A model generated the notes under the pieces. That model saw only the letters and a program-made list of their open reading frames with translations. It was not told the origin of the DNA and ran no database searches. This document shows, one piece after another, positions 1 to 8,842 of a DNA stretch of 64,000 bases. A program made the position numbers and the translations under genes. Numbering within the stretch: position 1 is the stretch's first letter; every line of letters starts with the position of its first letter. Location: positions 62,001 through 126,000 of the forward strand of contig CALNHX010002268.1 of assembly GCA_940337035.1 (NCBI GenBank). The letters run 5' to 3'. Source of the stretch: Agriotes lineatus. Its lineage: Eukaryota; Arthropoda; Insecta; Coleoptera; Elateridae.

Positions 1-664
1 GTATAAGCTAGCTAAAAATGTTAACTATAGTAAATAAAATTTAATATAAAATTTGAGCTATACCTACTATAAAAAGGCGGTAAAAGGCTAAACAATCAAA
101 TAAAAAAGTGATGTTAGGCAAGAGTCAACTTACTGAAGTTGTGATCTAATAACGTATTTTACATAACTAATTGGTAGCTCCAGAGAGTTATTCACACACA
201 ACTTGAATGAGCTGTTTTACAATTATTGTTTTCTTTAATAAGTACTTACCATAAGCAATAAATTAACACCCCAAGGATAATCAAACACGCACAAAGACAA
301 AGAGTAAACAAATACCCTCTATCCTCATAAACCCGCACTATCCGGACTTGTGGTTAATGGCGCGTATTTTAAATCGTAATTAAAGAATGTGATAAATAGT
401 ATTATATAGTATTAATTCCTTAGACTATATATTTACACTCGGTATATGTATAAAAATTAACCTAATAAAAAACAGTTTTTTAAATGTTCATATGACTTTT
501 GTACATGTAGATTATAAGGGTATTATTTGCTTTTTAGTAATTTTTGTTTTTACAATAACTTATAAAGAGCTTAAAAAATGTAGGTAAATAATTTGTGTCT
601 CAATTAACAAACCCAACAAATTTTGGGGTTTATATATTAAGAATAGAAAATATTATATTATTAC
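1..664. other. AT-rich sequence, nothing recognised
   Basis: No open frame, RNA gene or repeat pair that I can support. Composition is like the rest of the non-coding background. Confidence 0.5.
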
Positions 665-835
665 ATTTAAATGTATCAAATAAGTTTGTAGATTTTATTT
701 TTGACACGTATCGGTGACGTATACGGCGCACATATCCAAGCTTATTTTTAATAAATTTAAATGTGTCAAGTAAGTAACTTGGTTTTATGTTAGACACATG
801 TCGGTCACGTATTCACCGTAACATATCCAAGTTTG
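665..835. repeat. two diverged tandem copies of an ~88-bp sequence
   Basis: Copy one starts near 665 and copy two near 753. Both run through the same ordered landmarks: a TTTAAATGT(A/G)TCAA start, a GACAC(G/A)T(A/G)TCGGT block, and CATATCCAAG near the end. Similarity is clear but diverged, so the duplication is old. Confidence 0.6.
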
Positions 836-956
836 TATCAAGGTAGTAACAAGAAAGTTTCATAGATATTACTTGTACAGAACAAAAGTTACAAATCACT
901 GTTCTCTCTATGATCCTTTACAGATACGTAACAGGATCATTGTGTTCACTGGGAAA

Positions 957-1155
957 GAATCATTGAAAATGAACAGGGCTATGCAACAAACATTGCAGTA
1001 GTTCATATACGTTTTCTGAATTTCCCTTGTCTCTAAAGCAGAATCGTGTTGTCCTAACTCTCTCCTCATCGTAATAATAAAATAACGTTGCACGCAATTG
1101 CAAAACGTCGGTTAAGTCAATTTGACATGCATAACCCTGTTCATTTTCAATGATC
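957..1155. repeat. inverted-repeat miniature element, ~200 bp
   Basis: A ~29-bp arm at 957-985 (ATCATTGAAAATGAACAGGG core) returns inverted at 1127-1155. The arms enclose about 140 bp with no coding potential. This fits a small MITE or foldback sequence; no target duplication is clear. Confidence 0.6.
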
Positions 1156-1358
1156 GTAAGTGTACATGTCCAATGTAACTATCCAGGAAGCATCAGATTT
1201 TGTTTGTAAGTTATTTAGTGGAATTTCATTATGTGTGTGCTTATTTTTTGTGTGTTAACAGATAAAAATGAAAGTTTGGGACTCGATATCATGTTTTAAT
1301 TTGTGTTACGATTTAGTTATACTTTAAATCCCAATGGCACATATGAAGCAATTACATA

Positions 1359-1580
1359 CAGTGTGTCCCAGATCGACTGGGATTGCATGGGTAACTTTCT
1401 TATCATTGAAGATGGAGATTTGGTTAAATGGCCAATGTTTTCCAGTTTCATATGCTGATTTAATATCTGTTTGAAAAAGTTCAGAATGTCGAACCAGTCA
1501 AAAGTTATTAGTAAAAAACTAAAAACTGTCATTTTCTTGTATGTCAAATATCTTTGTAAGTATAAGAGATACGAAAAAAG
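1359..1580 (+). repeat. outer terminal inverted repeat, left arm
   Basis: Matches the reverse complement of 4346-4508 through landmarks such as AGATCGA, GGTAACTTT, GAAGATGGAGATTTGGT and CTTGTATGTCAAATATC. It carries roughly 58 extra bases (about 1432-1490) that the right arm lacks, so one arm has gained or lost a segment. Confidence 0.8.
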
Positions 1581-1585
1581 TAATA

Positions 1586-4345
1586 TTTGATTTTTAAGTT
1601 ACTGAATAGAATTTTTATTCTCTTTTCAACGATGTAAGATAACGTATGATTGAATAAAAAAATACCATTAAAATTAATTGTTTTTACATTTTAATCAAGT
1701 AAGCTTACATGGATCAAAACAAAATTAGTTGAAATTTATTTTAGAAAACCTTTGTATGTAATTCCTATAATACTTAGTAACATGTTAATTCAGTACTAAG
1801 TACTTGAACCACAAAAACCATCGTGATATTGCTTTTTAAATGTATAATCAAGTAGGTAACCAGCTATGATGAAAAACAATAAGAAAGTTTGCGTAAAGTA
1901 ACCCGTCGTGTCGTCAAATGGTGTCAACTATGTTTCGCTAACAATCGCCAGCATTTTGATCATTTCATGTGATTATCAGGATTATGTTTTGTTTTTAAAT
2001 AAATGTTTGTTTTTGTTAGGATCCATGTAAGCCTACTTGATTAAAATGTAAAAACAATTAATTTTACTGGTATTTTTTATTCAATCATACGTTATCTTAC
2101 ATCGTTGAAAAGAGAATAAAAAATTCTATTCAGTAACCTAAAAATCAAATATTGCTCCCATATAACTTAAGAAAGTTGATACGAGTACCTCAAAAGCAGC
2201 CATCTTGAATTTTTGTTCGACACCAATTTTAAATTGATCTCATCGAAAACAGCGATTTTTATATAAAACTTTTTATTTGATTTTTAGGTTACTGAATAGA
2301 ATTTCTATTCTCTTTTCAACGATGTAAGATAACGTATGATTGAATAAAAAATACCAGTAAAATTAATTGTTTTTACATTTTAATCAAGTAAGCTTACATG
2401 GATCAAAACAAAATTAGTTGAAATTTATTTTAGAAAACCTTTGTATGTAATTCCTATAATACTTAGTAACATGTTAATTCAGTACTAAGTACTTGAACCA
2501 CAAAAACCATCGTGATATTGCTTTTTAAATGTATAATCAAGTAGGTAACCAGCTATGATGAAAAACAATAAGAAAGTTTGCGTAAAGTAACCCGTCGTGT
2601 CGTCAAATGGTGTCAACTATGTTTCGCTAACAATCGCCAGCATTTTGATCATTTCATGTGATTATCAGGATTGTTTTGTTTTTAAATAAATTTTGTTTGT
2701 TTTTGTTTGGATCCATGTAAGCCTACTTGATTAAAATGTAAAAACAATTAATTTTACTGGTATTTTTTATTCAATCATACGTTATCTTACATCGTTGAAA
2801 AGAGAATAAAAAATTCTATTCAGTAACCTAAAAATCAAATATTGCTCCCATATAACTTAAGGAAGTTGATACGAGTACCTCAAAAGCAGCCATCTTGAAT
2901 TTTTGTTCGACACCAATTTTAAATTGATCTCATCGAAAACAGCGACTTTTATATAAAACTTTTTATTTGATTTTTAGGTTACTGAATAGAATTTATATTC
3001 TCTTTTCAACGATGTAAGATAACGTATGATTGAATAAAAAATACCAGTAAAATTAATTGTTTTTACATTTTAATCAAGTAAGCTTACATGGATCAAAACA
3101 AAATTTGTTGAAATTTATTTTAGAAAACCTTTGTATGTAATTCCTATAATACTTAGTAACATGTTAATTCAGTACTAAGTACTTGAACCACAAAAACCAT
3201 CGTGATATTGCTTTTTAAATGTATAATCAAGTAGGTAACCAGCTATGATGAAAAACAATAAGAAAGTTTGCGTAAAGTAACCCGTCGTGTCGTCAAATGG
3301 TGTCAACTATGTTTCGCTAACAATCGCCAGCATTTTGATCATTTCATGTGATTATCAGGATTGTTTTGTTTTTAAATAAATGTTGTTTGTTTTTGTTAGG
3401 ATCCATGTAAGCCTACTTGATTAAAATGTAAAAACAATTAATTTTACTGGTATTTTTTATTCAATCATACGTTATCTTACATCGTTGAAAAGAGAATAAA
3501 AAATTCTATTCAGTAACCTAAAAATCAAATATTGCTCCCATATAACTTAAGGAAGTTGATACGAGTACCTCAAAAGCAGCCATCTTGAATTTTTGTTCGA
3601 CACCAATTTTAAATTGATCTCATCGAAAACAGCGATTTTTATATAAAACTTTTTATTTGATTTTTAGGTTACTGAATAGAATTTCTATTCTCTTTTCAAC
3701 GATGTAAGATAACGTATGATTGAATAAAAAATACCAGTAAAATTAATTGTTTTTACATTTTAATCAAGTAAGCTTACATGGATCAAAACAAAATTAGTTG
3801 AAATTTATTTTAGAAAACCTTTGTATGTAATTCCTATAATACTTAGTAACATGTTAATTCAGTACTAAGTACTTGAACCACAAAAACCATCGTGATATTG
3901 CTTTTTAAATGTATAATCAAGTAGGTAACCAGCTATGATGAAAAACAATAAGAAAGTTTGCGCAAAGTAACCCGTCGTGTCGTCAAATGGTGTCAACTAT
4001 GTTTCACTAACAATCGCCAGCATTTTGATCATTTCATGTGATTATCAGGATTATGTTTTGTTTTTAAATAAATGTTTGTTTTTGTTTTGATCCATGTAAG
4101 CCTACTTGATTAAAATGTAAAAACAATTAATTTTACTGGTATTTTTTATTCAATCATACGTTATCTTACATCGTTGAAAAGAGAATAAAAAATTCTATTC
4201 AGTAACCTAAAAATCAAATATGGCGCCCATATAACTTATAGAAGTTGATACGAGTACCTCAAAAGCAGCCATCTTGAATTTTTGTTCAACACCAATTTTA
4301 AATTGGTCTCATCGAAAACAGCGACTTTTATATAAAACTTTTTTT
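1586..4345. repeat. four direct tandem units of 690 bp
   Basis: Units start at 1586, 2276, 2966 and 3656. The anchor TCTTTTCAACGATGTAAGAT recurs at 1621, 2311, 3001 and 3691, exactly 690 apart. The units differ at only scattered positions, so amplification or homogenisation is recent. Each unit has a ~130-bp left arm (for example 2275-2405), a unique middle, the inverted right arm (2710-2841), and then a ~145-bp linker to the next unit. The two arms of a hairpin differ at only a few bases. Confidence 0.9.
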
Positions 4346-4508
4346 CGTATCTCTTATACTTACAAAGATATTTGACATACAAGAAAATGACAGTTTTTAG
4401 TTTTTTTTTAAATAACTTAACTGGTTCGACATTGCTAATTTCACCAAATCTCCATCTTCAATGATAAAAAAGTTACCTATGCAATCCCACTCGATCTAGG
4501 ACACACTG
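4346..4508 (-). repeat. outer terminal inverted repeat, right arm
   Basis: Inverted partner of 1359-1580, about 60 bp shorter. It joins directly to the end of the fourth 690-bp unit within a run of T. Confidence 0.8.
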
Positions 4509-4569
4509 TATATATACACTTACTGGTCACATTCATATATGGTAAGAAAATCGTTTTAATTTAATTTTT

Positions 4570-4846
4570 ATTTGTGTGGAGCCAGTAACTTTTCCAAGCA
4601 AAACGCAAGAGGACTTTAAGCCCAATAAGTCGAAAGTTCTTAGCCGCGACGAAGTTTTGAGGTGCATTCGTACTTCACCGGACGAGAAGTATTTATTTGC
4701 AAAGGTTAGCATTATTGATCCATTTGTTTCCTTTTAATTGTAAAATTACATTGCAGACTATACTTATGGGTATTGCTGGCGGTTGTCGCATTGGAGAACT
4801 GGTCAAAATTAAAATTGACGACTTGGACGTCGTTTTGTTAATTTAG
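4570..4846 (+). pseudogene. Crypton-like tyrosine recombinase fragment, two exons
   Basis: An open frame from about 4570 reads to a donor GT at 4705. A 52-bp intron (4705-4756) ends in TTGCAG, and the frame continues in phase 0 to a TAG at 4844-4846. Across the splice the protein reads ...KYLFAK then TILMGIAGGCRIGELVKIKI. The GxCRxxEL block is the first catalytic-arginine motif of tyrosine recombinases as found in Cryptons and related eukaryotic genes. Later catalytic boxes (HxxR and the tyrosine) are absent because the frame stops soon after. It is therefore a truncated, probably dead copy or a gene fragment, lying just right of the 3.15-kb element. The family assignment rests on this short block. 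Confidence 0.5.
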
Positions 4847-5199
4847 TTGTAATGTACTTATGTTAATTTTTTGATAAATTATTGATTTATTTTGGTTGAC
4901 ATTTATTTGACATTTTTAAAGCGCTAGCGCAATAAAAATTTTAAATCACTAGCGGAATACACATTTTAAATGACTGTTTATAAAACACCAACTTTCATGG
5001 GCAGGCCAGAAACCAACTGATTTACAGTTATCAATTGAAAAAAAATTGCAATAATACTAGCTCTTTTTTAAATCTCGTAGGTACTTAGAATATGTTCAGG
5101 AAATTTATTGACAAATATAAATGTGTAATAACATTAGTTAAGCCAATTACGTATTTTTTTGTAGAAAAAGTAGGTAATATGATGGACATTTTACTTACC
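4847..5199. other. AT-rich spacer, nothing recognised
   Basis: No frame or clear repeat. It contains two short related stretches around GCGCTAGCGC (4921) and CACTAGCGG (4946). Confidence 0.4.
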
Positions 5200-5207
5200 A
5201 TGTTGAT

Positions 5208-6197
5208 TAGGGTGACCACCTTTTGGAAAAGCTAACTCGGAACATTTGACACCTCTTTATTTATATTGACCATAGCTACTAACGAATAGAAAAAAATCTG
5301 GTGTGATACACGCACACAACTTCCTTTTACAGTGATCTTATATTTTCAAAAATTACAATTGCTAAAGAAACCCTACAAAATGGAGCGTTAGTTCAAGAGA
5401 CAAATTTTTTAAGCTGAATTCAAAAATTAATAATATACCGGATGTTCTATTTAAAATAGGAGTTCATAAAAAAATAGGAAAAAAACAAACGAAACTTTTT
5501 TTGGTGGTATTCAACTGGAAAATCACCTATCTTTCATCAATATAAATTAAAAATGTAATAAACATGTAAAGATTGAAAAAAAATCGTTTTAAGAGTTGTT
5601 TTTGAAAAATTTTCTTCAAAAGCTTGCTGTCGCATTTAGATAGTACACAAAACTTATTTACGAAGTTTCAATGCCATACCTCTTTTCGTTTTTGAGATAT
5701 TCTGTTCACAGACAGACAGACACACATACACAGACAGAATGACAGACCAATGAACAAAAATATGTATTTTGGGTTCAGGGGACTTTAAATCTGTGGAAAA
5801 CTCAATTTAGAATTTTTGGGGTGAACCCAATACTTCCTTTCGTAAGAGGAAGTAAAAATCTTAAAATCTTGGACAATGTGCAGCTAAGAGTTTACCATTT
5901 TTGAGAGATAGTATTTTAAAGACGGAGATCTGTTTTCCAAAATTTACGGCTGCATTATCTGCAGACAATGCTGATATTCTATTACTTGGAAGATTGTGCT
6001 TTTTCAAAGAGCTAAAAAATTTTGTCAGCTATTGCTTTTGCTGACGAAATGAAGTCGTAATACATGAAATAAAGGGGGGAAATAAATTTACCCTCTATCG
6101 GGAAATGTTATGTCCCGGGCGATACCAACTCGGGACCGGAACATTGGTCATCAAACACGGGACTGTCTCGGGTAAATCGGGACGGGTGGTCACCCTA
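5208..6197. mobile_element. non-autonomous hAT-like element, 990 bp
   Basis: The inverted ends TAGGGTGACCACC and GGTGGTCACCCTA are perfect over 13 bp. They are flanked by the perfect 8-bp direct repeat ATGTTGAT (5200-5207 and 6198-6205). An 8-bp duplication and a TAGGGTG-type terminus are both usual for the hAT superfamily. There is no transposase frame. The interior holds a CAGACAGA-type simple repeat (about 5706-5745) and a segment shared with 58.8 kb. The intact target duplication suggests a fairly recent insertion. Confidence 0.85.
5637..5860 (+). repeat. dispersed repeat inside the hAT-like element
   Basis: The stretch around 5637-5702 (GTCGCATTTAGATAGTACAC then CCATACCTCTTTTCGTTTTT) matches the reverse complement of about 58801-58872. 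The neighbouring simple repeat and a TTCCTTTCGTAAGAGGAAGT hairpin (about 5836-5855) probably belong to the same unit. This is either a nested repeat or internal sequence shared by two related elements. Confidence 0.6.
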
Positions 6198-6205
6198 ATG
6201 TTGAT

Positions 6206-6776
6206 TCACACACCACTTATAAGAACAAGACACCAAGCCAAATAAACAATATACCAAGACAAAATTACAAAAGCGACTGAACACCAAGAACTTTAAGCAA
6301 TAATGTTGCTGATATCAGGTTGTTTTACAAGTGGGGTTGATTACCTGAGTTTTTGGAATAGGAATTGGACACTTAAATACGTATACAAATTATACATCAT
6401 AACAAAAAAAAATAATATTTCCTTTATATTTGGGATATTCCAAAAGCAGATAAGTACTTAATTGTCCCTATTTTCAGAAAATTGTAGGTTTGTCTAAATA
6501 TAGTGCTTTTAGAGATCAGCAAATTCCAGGAATTTAGTTTTTAGAAACTGTCCCAGTGACATTTCCACTAACTGGATTTATAGCATTGTAACAATAATTA
6601 GCATTTAATACTGAACAGAAAAAAGAAGACACTATTCAATTCAGCAGTATCGGTTTATCCAATATGTAGGAGGAAAGTGGCCTGGAGGCTATCCAAATAT
6701 TTCCAATCTGTAACGTGCTTTTAAAACTTTCTTTAGTGCAACAAAAGTTATTAGATTCGTCGTATATTTTAAATGC
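6206..6776. other. no gene; possible body of a Helitron
   Basis: No frame is seen. If the hairpin and CTAG at 6777-6803 are a Helitron 3' end, some of this stretch would be Helitron body, but I could not place a 5' TC terminus. Confidence 0.3.
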
Positions 6777-6803
6777 GGCATATGCCGCGGGTTTCAGCTA
6801 GTT
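6777..6803 (+). mobile_element. candidate Helitron 3' terminus
   Basis: A perfect 14-bp palindrome GCGGCATATGCCGC (6777-6790) is followed 9 bases later by CTAG (6800-6803) and then T. Helitrons typically end in CTRR with a short GC-rich hairpin about 10 bases upstream and insert between A and T. Only the 3' signature is visible. Confidence 0.4.
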
Positions 6804-6987
6804 CATCAATATGACACATACTAAGGAAGACAACTCTGGCTTTGGAAGCTATCATTTATCTATGAGCACGCTTGTAAAACTGACAGTTAACTTGTAAAGA
6901 TTTTACAAGTTGGTAACTTGTTAAAATAAACTTTCTTGATTAATACAGTGACTTGATAAATTAATGTTTACAAGTGAGGAACAAATA

Positions 6988-7127
6988 AATATGTTAGTGG
7001 CACTGTAAGTCTATGTCAAATTCGAGGTTAGCAGGTTAGGTTTTGCGTCAGTCTGTGTCAAAACTAACGCAAAACCTAACCTGCTAACCTCGAATTTGAC
7101 ATAGCCTTACAGTGTCACCAACATATT
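6988..7127. repeat. palindromic MITE-like element, family P copy 1
   Basis: The sequence folds almost end to end: AATATGTTAGTGGCACTGTA on the left pairs with its inverted counterpart ending at 7127. The loop is small, near 7050. Related palindromes lie at 16568-16705, 17105-17185 and inside 20847-21101. All share the CAAATTCGAGGTTAGCAGGT core. Confidence 0.75.
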
Positions 7128-7163
7128 AACAACAGTGAATGTCAAATAATGTCCACTTATTAA

Positions 7164-7342
7164 TCACAGTTAGGTTAGTCTACCTACAAAAAATATCCAA
7201 GAAATTTTGTTGTTGTCTTGGTTACGGCTCGTGAACTACTTTTTCTATTGGTCATTAATTTTAACTTTTTTTACATATGTATTCTAAAATATTGGGAGTA
7301 ACTAAATAAATTAAAAAAATAGATGAGTGTCGTACGATTTTC
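7164..7342 (+). repeat. dispersed element F, partial copy (right half)
   Basis: It contains CACAGTTAGGTT, CTACCTACAAAAAAT, GGCTCGTGAACTA and the terminal TGTCGTACGATTTTC seen in fuller copies at 32.3, 33.3 and 45.5 kb. Here the TTGGTCATTAAT and GAGTGTCG segments are separated by about 70 extra bases. Confidence 0.65.
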
Positions 7343-7349
7343 ATATATA

Positions 7350-7402
7350 ATGCAACTAGTGGGTTCTTGATTATCTGATAATCAAGAAGACACGAGTTGC
7401 AT
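7350..7402. repeat. ~53-bp hairpin
   Basis: ATGCAACT...TCTTGATTATC pairs with GATAATCAAGA...AGTTGCAT with only a few mismatches and almost no loop. It directly follows the element F fragment. Confidence 0.6.
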
Positions 7403-7856
7403 TCGGCTAGATATTATCACGAGTCAATAAACAACGTTTGAATAGTGTATTTTAAATATTAAAAGTACAGTTAATGTGGTTGTTATGACAATTGTACTGA
7501 CAGCAGATAACGTGATGTTTTGAAGGCGTGTGATTATCACTTATTAATCAGGAAGGTATGTGATTATCAGTTGCTATTTACATTATCAAAAGTTAGTACA
7601 TGCGTAACTATGCATTTTGCCGTTTTTCATTGGTTGATGTTAGAGGGAGTGGTATAATCTACAAAATTTTGTAAATTCAAAAAAACATCATTCATGATAG
7701 AGTTCTGTAATGACTAATAATGTGACACAATAAAATGGTACAAATTTTTCGTCAATTATCTGTGTTATTTTTTTTAAATTAGAAATATATAGTACTAAAA
7801 ACTTTAGTACAAAGCAATGTTTCTTTTTCCAGGAATTGAACGCTATCATAAATGAT
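7403..7856. other. AT-rich spacer
   Basis: No gene. A short direct repeat of GTGTGATTATCA (7529 and, as GTATGTGATTATCA, 7556) is the only pattern seen. Confidence 0.4.
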
Positions 7857-7990
7857 CTTTTTCTATTTTGCGTTTAGAATAACTCCATTCTAGTACCCAA
7901 ATAACGTCATTTGAGTGTTAGAATAAGTCGCTATGAAATGATGCCATTTGGGTGCTAGAATGAAGTTATTCTAAACGCAAAATAGAAAAC
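7857..7990. repeat. foldback MITE, ~134 bp
   Basis: The left arm from TTTTCTATTTTGCGTTTAGA through CCATTCTAG and CCCAAAT is mirrored by ATTTGGG, CTAGAATG and TCTAAACGCAAAATAGAAAA on the right. The arms are about 45 bp with few mismatches. Confidence 0.75.
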
Positions 7991-8039
7991 ATTTTTATTT
8001 TTTAATTTATAAAATAGTATAAAGCGACAAAATAAAAAA

Positions 8040-8173
8040 ATAGTATAAAACACTCGTTGCAAAAGGTCCTTCAAGCACTCATTTGTTCCTCAACTCGCCG
8101 CTATGCGCCTCGTTTCGGAATTTCAAATTCGTGCTTGAATAGATGCCTTCTGCAACTTGTATTTTAATATACT
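8040..8173. repeat. imperfect foldback, ~134 bp
   Basis: AGTATAAAACACTCGTTGCA, then AAGG and CTTCAAGCAC, is mirrored by GTGCTTGAA, CCTTCTGCAACTTGTATTTT. It is non-coding. Confidence 0.55.
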
Positions 8174-8199
8174 ATTATTTCCGTTATCGCCAACAATTT

Positions 8200-8653
8200 C
8201 GTATGAATTTTTCCCCAATTTTTCACGCAACACATAAAGGGCAACAGGGCCACCTTGCCCACCTTTTCGCTAGGGCCACAACGCCCACCTCGACCACTTC
8301 GTCCAACTTTTGTACAGACAGACCCACAACGCCAAAAATAGGACCACAACGCCGAAAATCCATTCGTTAGAACTCGGTTACTGCACGCTTACGTTACCGG
8401 CCATCGACCACTTCGCCCACTTGCCTTTTTGTACCATATCGCCCAACTTTTCGCGAGGGACACAACGCCCAACAGGACCATTTCGCCCACGTTTTCGCCA
8501 GGGCCACAACGTCCAAAATAGGAGCACATGCCGAAAATCTATTCGTTAGAACTCGGTTAAAGCACGCTTACGTGTACGGACATTTCGTCCACCGACCACT
8601 TTGTCCACCGACCACTTCGCCAACCTGTCTTTTTGTACCATATCGCCCTTTTC
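8200..8653 (+). repeat. degenerate GC-rich minisatellite, left block
   Basis: Short motifs such as ACCACTTCGCCCAC, GGGCCACAACGCCCA and CAACTTTT recur every 15-25 bases. They are organised in a longer unit of about 180-230 bp marked by ATTCGTTAGAACTCGGTTA (about 8362 and 8541) and by TACCATATCGCCC (about 8430 and 8637). Open frames here (for example 8143-8370) are a by-product of the repeat and show no protein family signal. The block is interrupted at 8654 by piggyBac and resumes at 11487. Confidence 0.75.
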
Positions 8654-8657
8654 TTAA
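8654..8657 (+). repeat. piggyBac target-site duplication TTAA, left
   Basis: TTAA directly abuts the terminal CCC of the element. Its partner is at 11483-11486. Confidence 0.9.
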
Positions 8658-8787
8658 CCCATTAACGGCCAAGGGTAGAAAAAAACACTTTAGGAACAAA
8701 AATTTTATATTTTTCTAACAAATGTACAACAGAAAGACTAAATCAAAAAAAAAAATACAAAAATGTTTTTTTCTCTACCAGATATTA

Positions 8788-8813
8788 AATGGTGCGTTTA
8801 CGCACCTTTGGCC
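8788..8813 (+). repeat. subterminal palindromic motif, copy 1
   Basis: AATGGTGCGTTTACGCACCT plus TTGGCC. The core GGTGCGTTTACGCACC can fold on itself. Identical cores lie at 11102-11126 (inverted) and 11448-11473 (direct). Its subterminal location suggests a transposase-binding site. Confidence 0.75.
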
Positions 8814-8842
8814 AATAAAGGTATACCAAGCCACAAGAATTA

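Larger units (their letters stand above)
1359..4508. mobile_element. 3.15-kb TA-flanked inverted-repeat element carrying a 4-unit hairpin array
   Basis: The ends are CAGTGTGTCC at 1359 and GGACACACTG ending at 4508, each bordered outside by TA (1357-1358 and 4509-4510). The terminal arms (about 222 and 163 bp) are inverted copies of each other. Between them lie four direct tandem units of 690 bp, and each unit is itself a long hairpin. There is no transposase-like reading frame, so mobilisation would have to come in trans. The TA flanks suggest a Tc1/mariner-type integration, by analogy only. It resembles foldback elements that give rise to satellites. The superfamily is not proven. Confidence 0.75.

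Noticed and set aside
1586..4345. The 690-bp array as a CRISPR array or centromeric satellite
   Set aside because: Units are far too long and contain inverted arms, with no short repeat/spacer pattern, so it is not CRISPR. Four units inside a bounded element give no evidence of a centromere.
8143..8549. Frames rich in Thr, Pro and Arg on the plus strand
   Set aside because: Same explanation: translated minisatellite, also open on the opposite strand.
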